A stretch of DNA of 31,325 nt. Origin: JAICKN01 sp036491415 (GTDB taxonomy: Bacteria; Acidobacteriota; Terriglobia; Terriglobales; Acidobacteriaceae). Made by a program: the position numbers and the translations under genes. Each line of letters begins with the position of its first letter. Position 1 is the stretch's first letter. Positions 8,802 through 17,809 of the stretch are shown piece by piece. The notes under the pieces are model-generated. The model saw only the letters and a list, made by a program, of their open reading frames with translations, was not told the DNA's origin and searched no databases. The stretch covers positions 1-31,325 of the forward strand of contig DASXCC010000030.1 in NCBI GenBank assembly GCA_036491415.1. Reading direction: 5' to 3'.

Positions 8802-8830
8802 TTGACCCTGAAAATTAATGGTCATACAGT
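8802..8830 (+). promoter_or_regulatory. Putative promoter of the GH144-like gene
   Basis: TTGACC, a 17-base spacer and TACAGT point toward the GH144-like gene and would leave a leader of about 130 bases. The -35 matches the consensus in five of six positions and the spacing is ideal; the -10 is weaker. Visual match only. Confidence 0.35.
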
Positions 8831-8965
8831 GTTCTCCGCAGTAAATCTCATGTTAGTCTGAGTGCAATTAATTCCGCCTCGTCGGGAAAATTTTTACAGT
8901 GCTCTAATTCGAATCCTTACTGCGGATTCTCCAGAGCGCACAGCGTTGGATTCCTCAAGCTATTC

Positions 8966-10303
8966 ATGACCTGGTCAAGACGAGAATTTTTATATAGCGC
9001 TCTGAGTGCTTCCGCGGTCTTTCCTCTCGCTGGAAAAGGCCTTACCTCAGACGTATTCCTGCCTCCGAATCCTTCGATGCAGGACAATACAGCACTTTTA
9101 AATGAACTGGAACGCGCTGCTTTCGAATACTTCTGGAATGAAACCAATCCCCGCACCGGATTAGTGCGTGATCGCGCCCTCGCCGACGGCGGCGATACTC
9201 GAAATCTGGCCAGCGTAGCGGCCACAGGTTTTGGATTGACGGCCTTGTGTATCGGCCACCAGCGCGGCTACCGTCCGCCGCAAGAAATCAAAGCCCGCGT
9301 GCAAAGTAGTTTGCAGTTCTTAGCGCAGCAGGCACCGCACGTTCACGGTTTCTTCTATCACTTTGTGGATATGGAAACCGGCGCCCGCAGCCACAATTCG
9401 GAAATTTCGCCTATCGATATGGCGATTTTCCTCTGCGGTGTTCTCACTTGCCGGGCATATTTTGAAGATCCGGAAATTCGCCGCAACGCCGAGGTCCTCT
9501 ATAACCGGGTAAATTGGACCTGGGCCTTGAACAAAGGAACAACCTTCGCGATGGCCTGGAAGCCAGAAACCGGATTCAGCGCCCACCGTTGGGATTCGTA
9601 TTGCGAATCAATGATGCTGTATTTGCTGGCCATGGGATCCTCCACGCATCCCATTCCCAACGAATGCTGGAATAACATTCGCCGTCCCTGGATGACCTAC
9701 GGCAGCTATCATTTCATCTCATCGCCCGCTCCGTTGTTTGTGCATCAGTTTTCGCACGCGTGGTTTGACTTCCGCGGAAAGCAGGACGAATACACGAACT
9801 ACTTCGAAAACTCGGTGCTAGCTTCACAAGCGCACCAGCAGTTCTGCGAAGAGTTGAACCGTCAATTCCCATGCTACTCGAGAAAAGTTTGGGGCATCAC
9901 GGCTTCTGATTCGCGCAAAGGATATGTCGCGTGGGGCGGCCCTCCGATGCAAGGCCCCATTGATGGAACCATCGTTCCCGCGGCCGCCGCAGGATCTCTG
10001 CCTTTCGTTTTCAACGATGCAGTTGGGGTTTTAAAAAATCTTCGCAGTTACTACGGCGACAAAATCTGGAAGCGTTACGGATTTGTGGACGCCTTCAATC
10101 CGTTGACCGGCTGGGTAAGCCGGGATGTGCTGGGCATTGATGTTGGCATCAGTATGTTGATGGCGGAGAATGCGCGCAGCCAGTTTGTGTGGAACACCTT
10201 TATGCGCAATCCGGAAGTGAAAGTCGCCATGGACCGCGCCAGCTTCCGTCCTCTCGGCGAACCAATGCTCGCCAGCCACGCTACGGCAAAAATTTCCGGC
10301 TAA
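8966..10303 (+). CDS. Tat-exported GH144-like endo-beta-1,2-glucanase (glycoamylase-like family)
   Basis: 445 residues. The N-terminus WSRREFLYSALSAS is a twin-arginine signal (S-R-R-x-F-L followed by a hydrophobic run), so the protein is probably exported folded and cleaved near residues 20-30. The mature part is an (alpha/alpha)6-type glycoamylase-like domain (PF10091). It begins LERAAFEYFWNETNPRTGLV and includes FSAHRWDSYCESMMLYLLAM, VHQFSHAWFDFR, VWGITASDSRKGY, YGFVDAFNP and DVGISMLMAEN. The opening FxYFW...NPxTGLVxDR is typical of GH144, whose characterised members cleave linear beta-1,2-glucan endolytically to sophorooligosaccharides. Several motifs align with the C-terminal domain of the neighbouring synthase. 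Its position divergent from the synthase and exporter supports a role in processing or recycling the glucan. The catalytic residues were not assigned. The start has no clear ribosome binding site. Confidence 0.82.
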   Translation: MTWSRREFLYSALSASAVFPLAGKGLTSDVFLPPNPSMQDNTALLNELERAAFEYFWNETNPRTGLVRDRALADGGDTRNLASVAATGFGLTALCIGHQRGYRPPQEIKARVQSSLQFLAQQAPHVHGFFYHFVDMETGARSHNSEISPIDMAIFLCGVLTCRAYFEDPEIRRNAEVLYNRVNWTWALNKGTTFAMAWKPETGFSAHRWDSYCESMMLYLLAMGSSTHPIPNECWNNIRRPWMTYGSYHFISSPAPLFVHQFSHAWFDFRGKQDEYTNYFENSVLASQAHQQFCEELNRQFPCYSRKVWGITASDSRKGYVAWGGPPMQGPIDGTIVPAAAAGSLPFVFNDAVGVLKNLRSYYGDKIWKRYGFVDAFNPLTGWVSRDVLGIDVGISMLMAENARSQFVWNTFMRNPEVKVAMDRASFRPLGEPMLASHATAKISG

Positions 10304-10319
10304 TTCATAGACAGCTTGT

Positions 10320-10353
10320 GATTCCGAAGAGCGGGAGTGATGAGGAATCTGCT
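10320..10353. repeat. Interspersed palindromic repeat, copy 2 (diverged)
   Basis: GATTCCGA ... GAGGAATCTGCTC lies between two convergent genes. The outer arms GATTCC (10320-10325) and GGAATC (10344-10349) are perfectly complementary. The arms and the trailing TCTGCT match the copy at 21-47, while the centre differs. It may also act as a weak bidirectional terminator, but no T-run follows. Confidence 0.4.
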
Positions 10354-13300
10354 CTAGTCCGCTTGCGAACCGTGAGGTTCGGCATCGAGTGGCACGAACT
10401 GTTGTCGCGTGTGCGAGCGCAAGCGATCCATGTACAGATAGACGACGGGTGTGGTGAAGAGCGTGAGCGCCTGACTGAAAATCAGGCCGCCCATAATGGT
10501 GATTCCCAACGGCCGCCGCAGTTCTGATCCCACGCCAGTTCCCAACGCCAGCGGCATCGCGCCGAGCAAAGCGGCCATGGTGGTCATCATGATGGGGCGG
10601 AAGCGAAGCACGCAAGCTTCGTAAATCGCATCGATCGGCGATTTACCTTCTTTGCGTTCCGCATCCAGGGCGAAGTCGATCATCATGATCGCGTTCTTTT
10701 TCACCAAACCTATCAGCAGGATAATGCCGATCATTCCTATGACGTCGAGTTGCATACGAAATGCGAGCAAAGCCAGCAATGCGCCGACGCCGGCGGAAGG
10801 CAGCGTGGAAAGAATCGTAATGGGATGGATGAAGCTCTCGTACAAGACGCCCAGCACGATATAAACGGTGGCCAGCGCGGTCAGGATAAGTATCCACTCG
10901 CTGGATAGGGAATCCCGAAATGCCGCGGCCGTGCCCTGGAAGTCGGCTTGTATCGTGGACGGAAATCCCATTTGAAGTTTTGCATTGTCAATCAATTCCG
11001 TGGCTTGTCCCAACGACACATTCGGCGCGAGGTTGAACGACAGAGTAATGGAAGGGAATTGCCCCTGGTGATTCACCGCCAGCGGCGTGTTTGAAGGCCC
11101 GTAGTGCGTGAATGTCGAAAGCGGAACCATGTGATTGCTTGAGGAACGTACATAGATGGATTGAAGGGCTTCCTGGCTTTGCTGGAATTGCGGCGCCACT
11201 TCCATGACTACATGATACTGATTGAGCTGCTTATAAATGGTCGAGACCTGGCGTTGCCCGAAAGCGTCGTACAAAGCGTTATCGATGTCCGCAGGCGTTA
11301 CCCCCAAACGCGCGGCAGTATCGCGATCAATTACCACGCTGCTTTGCAGCCCATAGGTCTGCTGATCGCTGTTCACATCCTGCAATTGGGGAATGCTTCT
11401 TAATTTTTGCAACAGCCGTGGCGACCAGTAATTCAAGTCTTCTAAATTTTCACCCTGCAAGGTGTATTGATACTGCGCCTGGCTTTGACGGCCGCCGATG
11501 GTCAAGTCCTGAGAAGACTGCATGAATAATGTCGCGCCGGGAACAACCGCGAGTTTCCGGCGCATGCGGTTGATCACCTGATCAGCGTCGATTTTTCTGT
11601 CCCCGATCGGCTTGAGCGAAATGAACATACGCCCCTGATTGCTGGCAGTATTGCCACCGGCAAATCCCACGATCGTGTCCACGGCCGGGTCCTGCATTAC
11701 AATGCGGACGAACTGCCGCATCTTCTGGCTCATGGCGGTAAAAGAAATATCCTGCGATCCCTGCACAGAACCGCTAATACGTCCGGTATCTTGCTGCGGG
11801 AAAAATCCTTTGGGAACTTTTGCGTAAAGAACGACGCTGAGTACGGCAGTCAGAATGGTCACCAACAGAGTGAGCGGTTGATGACGCAATACAACTTTCA
11901 ACGCTCGCGCGTAAACGTTCAGAATCCAGTCAAAAATTCTCTGGCTGAAGTTATAGAGCCTGCCATGTTTCTCTTCGTTCAGAGGCTTCAAGAATTTCGC
12001 GCACATGGCCGGAGTTGTGGTCAGCGAAACCACCAGAGAAATTCCGATGGTGACGCTCAACGTGACTGCAAACTCACGAAACAAGCGGCCCACAATTCCG
12101 CCCATCATCAGGATCGGAATGAAAACCGCAACCAGCGAGGTACTCATGGAGAGCACGGTGAAGCTAATTTCCCTGGCCCCTTTATAAGCCGCCTGTACCG
12201 GCGACATGCCTTTTTCCAGATAGCGTGTGATGTTTTCTAGCACCACGATCGCATCGTCCACCACGAAGCCGGTAGAGATGGCGAGGGCCATGAGCGAAAG
12301 ATTGTCGAGGCTGTAGCCCAGCAGATACATCGCGCCAAACGTTCCCACGAGTGACAACGGCACGGAAACGCTGGGAATGACTGTGGAGCGTAATGTGCGC
12401 AGGAAAATGAAGACGACAAAAATTACCAGTACGATGGAAATCAGCAGGGTAATTTCAATGTCATGCACCGAAGCACGAATCGTCGTCGTACGGTCCATCA
12501 CTACGCCGATGTGGATTGAAGGCGAAATCGAAGATTGTAATGCGGGCAGCAGCGCGTAGACGCGGTCCACGGTATCAATAATGTTGGCGCCCGGTTGACG
12601 GAAGACGATCACCAATACCGCAGGTTTGCCGTTCGCCAGTCCCATGACGTGCGCATCCGCGACGGAATCTTGTACGTCGGCGACATCGTCGAGTCGCACA
12701 CTGGCGCCCGTTGCCGGGTTGTAGCCGACGATCAGCGGCTTGTACTGATCCGCAACTTTGATCTGATCGTTGGATTGAATCGTCCACGCGGCGTCGGAAT
12801 CGGAAATTTGTCCCTTGGGAGTATTGGAATTCGCGGCGGTTAAAGTGTTGCGAACATTGTTAAGACCAATCCCCAGCTTGTTCAGCAGATTTGGATTGAC
12901 TTCAACACGCACCGCCGGCTGCGCCGCACCGCCAACGAACACCTGTCCAATCCCATTTACCTGCGCCAGCTTTTGCGCCAGGATCGAATCCCCCGAGTCG
13001 TACATCTCGGGCAACGTGATCGTATCCGAGGTCAGCGACAGAATCATGATGGGCGCGTCCGCCGGATTCACTTTTCGGTAGGTCGGATTGCCGGGAAGAT
13101 TTGCCGGCAGCTGGCTGCGCGCGGCGTTGATGGCGGCTTGCACGTCGCGGCCCGCGGCATCGATATCGCGATTCAAGTCGAACTGTAAAACGATACCCGT
13201 GGATCCCAGCTGACTTGTGGAAGTCATCTGATTAATTCCGGCGATGCGCCCGAATTGCCGCTCCAGCGGAGTGGCTACAGCGGAAGCCATGGTTTGCGGA

Positions 13301-13464
13301 TCGGCGCCGGGAAGCGATGCACCTACGGAAATGACAGGAAACTCCACCTGCGGCAGTGGAGCGACGGGAAGAAAATTGAATGCCAACGCCCCCGACAAAA
13401 ACAGCGCGAACGTGAGCAGCGATGTGCCCACCGGGCGCTTAATAAATGGGGCGGAGATATTCAT
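10354..13464 (-). CDS. mdtC: RND multidrug efflux permease, MdtC type
   Basis: 1036 residues, the length of an HAE1-family proton-driven efflux pump. The layout is canonical: TM1 after a short cytoplasmic start (FIKRPVGTSLLTFALFLSG), a large periplasmic porter loop, TM2-6, a second periplasmic loop and TM7-12. The proton-relay aspartate pair is in TM4 (GFVVDDAIVVLENI). The TM10 motif IGLVKKNAIMMIDFAL is typical of the MdtB/MdtC subgroup. It is the last gene of the operon, two bases after the mdtB-like gene, with GGAG about 6 bases before its ATG. In E. coli MdtB and MdtC form a mixed trimer that exports bile salts, novobiocin and other compounds. The same arrangement is inferred here; the substrate is unknown. 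Confidence 0.85.
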   Translation of the reverse strand: MNISAPFIKRPVGTSLLTFALFLSGALAFNFLPVAPLPQVEFPVISVGASLPGADPQTMASAVATPLERQFGRIAGINQMTSTSQLGSTGIVLQFDLNRDIDAAGRDVQAAINAARSQLPANLPGNPTYRKVNPADAPIMILSLTSDTITLPEMYDSGDSILAQKLAQVNGIGQVFVGGAAQPAVRVEVNPNLLNKLGIGLNNVRNTLTAANSNTPKGQISDSDAAWTIQSNDQIKVADQYKPLIVGYNPATGASVRLDDVADVQDSVADAHVMGLANGKPAVLVIVFRQPGANIIDTVDRVYALLPALQSSISPSIHIGVVMDRTTTIRASVHDIEITLLISIVLVIFVVFIFLRTLRSTVIPSVSVPLSLVGTFGAMYLLGYSLDNLSLMALAISTGFVVDDAIVVLENITRYLEKGMSPVQAAYKGAREISFTVLSMSTSLVAVFIPILMMGGIVGRLFREFAVTLSVTIGISLVVSLTTTPAMCAKFLKPLNEEKHGRLYNFSQRIFDWILNVYARALKVVLRHQPLTLLVTILTAVLSVVLYAKVPKGFFPQQDTGRISGSVQGSQDISFTAMSQKMRQFVRIVMQDPAVDTIVGFAGGNTASNQGRMFISLKPIGDRKIDADQVINRMRRKLAVVPGATLFMQSSQDLTIGGRQSQAQYQYTLQGENLEDLNYWSPRLLQKLRSIPQLQDVNSDQQTYGLQSSVVIDRDTAARLGVTPADIDNALYDAFGQRQVSTIYKQLNQYHVVMEVAPQFQQSQEALQSIYVRSSSNHMVPLSTFTHYGPSNTPLAVNHQGQFPSITLSFNLAPNVSLGQATELIDNAKLQMGFPSTIQADFQGTAAAFRDSLSSEWILILTALATVYIVLGVLYESFIHPITILSTLPSAGVGALLALLAFRMQLDVIGMIGIILLIGLVKKNAIMMIDFALDAERKEGKSPIDAIYEACVLRFRPIMMTTMAALLGAMPLALGTGVGSELRRPLGITIMGGLIFSQALTLFTTPVVYLYMDRLRSHTRQQFVPLDAEPHGSQAD

Positions 13465-13466
13465 GG

Positions 13467-16400
13467 TCAGTCTCCGATAGCCGGAGCTTCCACCGGGTTC
13501 CCGATTCTGTATTTCGAGAATCGCTGCGCGAGACGGTCAAACCACAGGTAGACCACAGGCGTGGTGTAGAGAGTCAACAGCTGGCTCACAATCAATCCGC
13601 CAACGATCGTGATGCCCAATGGACGGCGCAATTCCGACCCGGTACCACTTCCCAAAGCCAGAGGCAAACCGCCTAAAAGCGCGGCCATCGTGGTCATCAT
13701 AATGGGGCGGAAACGCAGCAAACAAGCTTGAAAGATCGCTTCTTCCGGAGGCTTTTTTTCATCGCGCTCGGCTTCGAGAGCGAAGTCGATCATCATGATG
13801 GCGTTCTTTTTTACAATGCCTATCAGCAAGATAATTCCTATGAGCCCGACGACATCGAGATCATGCCCCGTAAGCAACAATGCGAGCAGCGCGCCGACTC
13901 CGGCCGATGGCAGCGTGGAAAGAATGGTGATGGGGTGGATGTAGCTTTCATACAAAACTCCCAACACGATGTATACGGTGATGATGGCGGCAAGAATAAG
14001 CCACGGCTCGGACGAAAGAGAGTTTTTGAACGCCGCCGCTGTACCCTGGAAGCTGGTGTGAATGCTGGGCGGCAATCCAATTTCCTGCTCCGCCGCGTCA
14101 ATGGCTTTGGTTGCATCGCCAAGCGACTTGCCATTCGCCAGGTTGAACGACAAAGTGACAACCGGGAATTGTCCCTGGTGGTTTATCGCCAGGGTGGCGT
14201 TCTGCCGTTCGATGTGACTGAACGCAGAAAGTGGAACCTGCGCTCCACTGGAAGACGATACGTAAAGACTATTCAGTGAATCAGGGTTCTTCGCGAATTG
14301 ATTGTTGACTTCCAGAACCACGTGGTACTGATTCAACTGCGTGAAGATCGTGGAGATCTGGCGCTGGCCGAAGGCATCGTAAAGAGTGCTATCAATGGTC
14401 GCCGGTAAAATTCCCAATCGCGAAGCGGTGTCGCGATCAATCACCAGGTTCGCCTGCAGGCCGTTGTTCTGCGCATCGCTGGCCACGTCGAGCAGTTGCG
14501 GCGATTGCTGCAACTTTTGCAACAGGCGCGGAGCCCATGCAGCGAGTTCGATGGCGTCGGCGTCTTCCATGGAATATTGATACTGGGTGCGGCTGACGCG
14601 GTCTTCCACAGTCAAATCCTGCACCGGTTGCAGATATAAAGTGATGCCTAGAATTTTGGCTACTTCCGGCGTCAGGTCGCGAATAACCTGGGTTGCGCTT
14701 GCACTGCGGTTGTCGCGCGACTTCAGGTTGATCTGAATGCGTCCGCTATTTGGGGTCGTGTTGGTGCCGTCCACGCCGATGAACGACGACAAACTATCGA
14801 CATTCGGATTCTTCAAAATCACCGCTGCCAGTTGCTGTTGGCGCTGCGACATCGAAGTGAAAGAAACGTTCTCCGGGGCTTCGGTAATTCCCATAAGCAC
14901 GCCTGTATCCTGCACCGGGAAGAAGCCTTTGGGAACGTAGATATAAAGGAGGATGGTGAAGACCAAAGTCGCCACCGTCACCAGCAAAGTGGCCGGCTGA
15001 TGCTTCAGCACCCATTGCAACGTCTTGCCGTAATAGTCCACGACCCGCTGATAAAAGTTCTCGGAGGCGTGGTAAAAACGGCCGCGCTTTGCGGGATCTT
15101 TGTGGCGCAGCAGCTTCGCGCACATCATTGGAGTAAGCGTCAAAGAGATGACCGCTGAAACCAAAATTGTGACTGCCAGGGTAACGGCAAATTCGCGGAA
15201 CAGGCGACCCACGATGTCGCCCATGAATAGCAAGGGAATCAACACAGCGATCAGCGAAACCGTTAACGAAACAATCGTGAAGCCAATCTGCCCTGCGCCT
15301 TTCAACGCTGCATCGAGCGGCGATAGCCCTTCTTCGAGGAACCGGTCGATGTTTTCGATCATGACGATGGCATCGTCCACGACGAATCCGGTTGAGATGG
15401 TCAACGCCATCAGTGTGAGGTTATTCAAGCTGTAGCCAAGCAGATACATCACGCCGAATGTGCCGACGATCGACAGCGGTACCGCGACACTGGGAATGAC
15501 CGTCGCTGGAAGGTTGCGCAGGAACAAGAAGATCACCATGACTACCAAGCCGATGGTAAGCATCAAGGTGAACTGAACGTCTTTGACGGAGGCGCGGATG
15601 GTTTGGGTGCGGTCCGTCAAAATTTGCAGTTTGACGGACGTGGGCATGGAGCTTTGCAGTTGTGGGAGCAGCAGTTTGATTCGGTCGGACACGCTGATGA
15701 TGTTGGCGCTCGGCTGCCGCTGAATGTTTACGATCACTGCGGGCGTGGTGTTCATCCACGCGGCTTCCATGGTGTTTTCAGCGCCGTCAACGACCGTCGC
15801 GACGTCGGTCAACCGCACGGGAGCGCCGTTTTTATAAGCGACAACCAATCCTGCATAATCTTTGCTGGCCAATAGCTGATCATTGGCGCCGATCGAGAAC
15901 TGCTGCCGTGGGCCGTCGAGCACGCCCTTTGCCTGGTCCACGTTCTGGTTACCGAGAGAAGTGCGCAGGTCTTCCAGGCTCATTCCATAGGAAGCAAGAG
16001 CCGTGGGATTGGCCTGAATACGCACCGCAGGTTTTTGTCCGCCGCTGATGGAAACAAGACCTACGCCAGGAAGCTGGGAGATTTTCTGGGCCAGCGCGGT
16101 GTCCGCTAAATCTTCGACTTTTGAAAGCGGCAATGTTTGCGAGGTCAACGCCAAAGTCAAAATCGGCGCGTCTGCCGGATTCACTTTGCTGTAAATCGGA
16201 GGGTTGGGAAGATCTTTGGGAAGAAATGTGCCCGAGGCATTGATCGACGCCTGCACTTGCTGTTCTTCGACATCAATATTTTCATTGAGATTAAATTGCA
16301 GCGTAATCAATGAGCTTCCGAAGGAACTCGTCGAAGTCATCTGGCTGAGTCCCGGGACCTGTCCGAACTGCCGCTCCAGAGGAGCAGTAACGGAGGAAGC

Positions 16401-16577
16401 CATTACATCCGGCCCGGCGCCCGGGTAAAACGTCATCACCTGGATCGTGGGGTAATCTACTTCAGGCAATGCAGAGACGGATAGCGAACGGTAGGCAACC
16501 ACACCCACTAAGAGCAATCCAACCGTTAAGAGTGAGGTCGCGACCGGACGAAGAATGAATAGCCGGGAGGGACTCAT
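13467..16577 (-). CDS. mdtB: RND multidrug efflux permease, MdtB type
   Basis: 1036 residues. It has the same domain order as its downstream paralogue, and the region after the first porter loop is close to E. coli MdtB (FLFLRNLPATVIPSVAVPLS, LIAVLIPLLFMGDIVGRLF, SLTLTPMMCAKLL). The TM4 proton-relay pair is in GFVVDDAIVMIENI, and GIVKKNAIMMIDFAL marks TM10. It starts inside the stop of the upstream adaptor gene (4-base ATGA overlap), so translation is probably coupled. It should sit in the inner membrane as part of a trimer with the MdtC-type protein and use the proton gradient. Which of the two permeases is B and which is C is decided by order and resemblance only. Confidence 0.87.
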   Translation of the reverse strand: MSPSRLFILRPVATSLLTVGLLLVGVVAYRSLSVSALPEVDYPTIQVMTFYPGAGPDVMASSVTAPLERQFGQVPGLSQMTSTSSFGSSLITLQFNLNENIDVEEQQVQASINASGTFLPKDLPNPPIYSKVNPADAPILTLALTSQTLPLSKVEDLADTALAQKISQLPGVGLVSISGGQKPAVRIQANPTALASYGMSLEDLRTSLGNQNVDQAKGVLDGPRQQFSIGANDQLLASKDYAGLVVAYKNGAPVRLTDVATVVDGAENTMEAAWMNTTPAVIVNIQRQPSANIISVSDRIKLLLPQLQSSMPTSVKLQILTDRTQTIRASVKDVQFTLMLTIGLVVMVIFLFLRNLPATVIPSVAVPLSIVGTFGVMYLLGYSLNNLTLMALTISTGFVVDDAIVMIENIDRFLEEGLSPLDAALKGAGQIGFTIVSLTVSLIAVLIPLLFMGDIVGRLFREFAVTLAVTILVSAVISLTLTPMMCAKLLRHKDPAKRGRFYHASENFYQRVVDYYGKTLQWVLKHQPATLLVTVATLVFTILLYIYVPKGFFPVQDTGVLMGITEAPENVSFTSMSQRQQQLAAVILKNPNVDSLSSFIGVDGTNTTPNSGRIQINLKSRDNRSASATQVIRDLTPEVAKILGITLYLQPVQDLTVEDRVSRTQYQYSMEDADAIELAAWAPRLLQKLQQSPQLLDVASDAQNNGLQANLVIDRDTASRLGILPATIDSTLYDAFGQRQISTIFTQLNQYHVVLEVNNQFAKNPDSLNSLYVSSSSGAQVPLSAFSHIERQNATLAINHQGQFPVVTLSFNLANGKSLGDATKAIDAAEQEIGLPPSIHTSFQGTAAAFKNSLSSEPWLILAAIITVYIVLGVLYESYIHPITILSTLPSAGVGALLALLLTGHDLDVVGLIGIILLIGIVKKNAIMMIDFALEAERDEKKPPEEAIFQACLLRFRPIMMTTMAALLGGLPLALGSGTGSELRRPLGITIVGGLIVSQLLTLYTTPVVYLWFDRLAQRFSKYRIGNPVEAPAIGD

Positions 16578-17809
16578 TGCGTCGGCATTCCTGCTGTTTG
16601 ATCCTGATTTTGCGCTTGTTGCGGTCGGCCTGTTCCGGCGGCGCGCGGATCTACTTTGCTTCCTGCCTGGAGTTTGTCCTGGCCGTCGGTGACGACAACA
16701 TCACCGGGTGCAACTCCGCTGGAAATCGCGCTGATGTTGTTTTGCGTGAGCGCAATTTGCACTTCGCGGACGTCGACGGTCTTGTCCGGCTTTACAACAT
16801 ACACAAAATTCCCCTGCGGACCATGCTGTACGGCAGCGGCCGGAATAATTGTGCTGTTCTTGCGCGTCTCAAGCAGCAGGCGAATGTTCACAAACTGATT
16901 CGGCCAGAGCTGGTCGCCTTTGTTTTGGAAAACCGCTTTGAGTTTTCCCGTGCCGGTTGTCTGATCAATCTGGTTGTCAATCGTCAATAAAGTTCCGCTG
17001 GCCAGCTTGGTTTGATCATCACGGCTGTAAGCATCCACGGAGAGCGATCTTTGCCCCATCTGTTTTTGTACGGAAGGGAGGCTGTCTTCCGGCAAAGTGA
17101 AGAGTACGGAGATCGGCTGCAACTGTGTAATCACCAGCATGGCGGTCGTGTCGGCGGCGTGCACCATATTTCCCGCATCCACCAGGCGCAATCCAATCCG
17201 CCCTTCTACGGGCGCCGTAATGTGGCAGTAGGCCAGATTCAACTTTGCATTATCAATGTTCGCCTGATCGGTGCGGACCGTACCTTCGAACTGATCAACA
17301 GTCGCCTGTTGCGTGTCCACTTGTTGCTGGGACATTGCGCCCGAATCCTGCAGGAGACCTTTGAATCGCTGGTAATTCAGTTGCGCGTCTTTCAACGAAG
17401 CCTGATCTTTGAACAATTGCGCCTGCGCCTGTTCTAAAGCTACTTGATATGGCCTGGGATCAATTACCGCCAACAAATCGCCCTTATTAACGTGCTGACC
17501 TTCCTTGAATGACACGTTCACCAACTGGCCATCCACGCGTGTTCTTACTGACACCGTATTGAACGCGGTCACAGAGCCGAGCCCGGTCAGGTACACAGGC
17601 ATGTCTTGCGTTTTGGCGGTCGCCACGGAAACCGGCATCGCCTGCCCGGCGCCCGAACGTCCCGTTCGTGGAGCTTTAGCGTCGCTGCTGCTGCAAGCCG
17701 TCCATAACATGCAAAAGAAGAAGATTGCCGCCAACACCGGCAGGGAACGTATAGCCGCACTTCGATTCGTCAGGGTTTGACTTTCGGTTGTTTTCAAGTT
17801 TGTCCACAT
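16574..17809 (-). CDS. mdtA: RND membrane-fusion lipoprotein, MdtA type
   Basis: 411 residues. The N-terminal hydrophobic stretch LPVLAAIFFFCMLWTACSSS ends in a lipobox-like LWTA-C, so it is probably a lipoprotein anchored in the inner membrane. The rest follows the adaptor plan: a first lipoyl half (RTRVDGQLVNVSFKEGQHVN, then KGDLL), a coiled-coil hairpin rich in Q and A (about residues 125-190), a second lipoyl half (ITAPVEGRIGLRLVDAGNMV), a beta-barrel domain and a C-terminal membrane-proximal domain, then a Q/P-rich tail. It is the first gene of the mdtABC-like operon. No TolC-like outer membrane gene lies in the window, so a channel encoded elsewhere is presumed. The start ATG has no strong ribosome binding site. 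Confidence 0.87.
   Translation of the reverse strand: MWTNLKTTESQTLTNRSAAIRSLPVLAAIFFFCMLWTACSSSDAKAPRTGRSGAGQAMPVSVATAKTQDMPVYLTGLGSVTAFNTVSVRTRVDGQLVNVSFKEGQHVNKGDLLAVIDPRPYQVALEQAQAQLFKDQASLKDAQLNYQRFKGLLQDSGAMSQQQVDTQQATVDQFEGTVRTDQANIDNAKLNLAYCHITAPVEGRIGLRLVDAGNMVHAADTTAMLVITQLQPISVLFTLPEDSLPSVQKQMGQRSLSVDAYSRDDQTKLASGTLLTIDNQIDQTTGTGKLKAVFQNKGDQLWPNQFVNIRLLLETRKNSTIIPAAAVQHGPQGNFVYVVKPDKTVDVREVQIALTQNNISAISSGVAPGDVVVTDGQDKLQAGSKVDPRAAGTGRPQQAQNQDQTAGMPTQ

Larger units (their letters stand above)
8532..8965. other. Divergent intergenic region of the glucan locus
   Basis: This 434-base AT-rich region separates the exporter-synthase operon (minus) from the GH144-like gene (plus). It holds one promoter-like match in each direction (8598-8626 and 8802-8830) and no convincing open frame or RNA gene. 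A shared regulator could act here. I see no clear long palindrome. Confidence 0.5.

Noticed and set aside
10304..10353. Strong bidirectional terminator between the GH144-like gene and mdtC
   Set aside because: The hairpin has only six paired bases, an 18-base loop and no T-run. It is better explained as a copy of the interspersed repeat.
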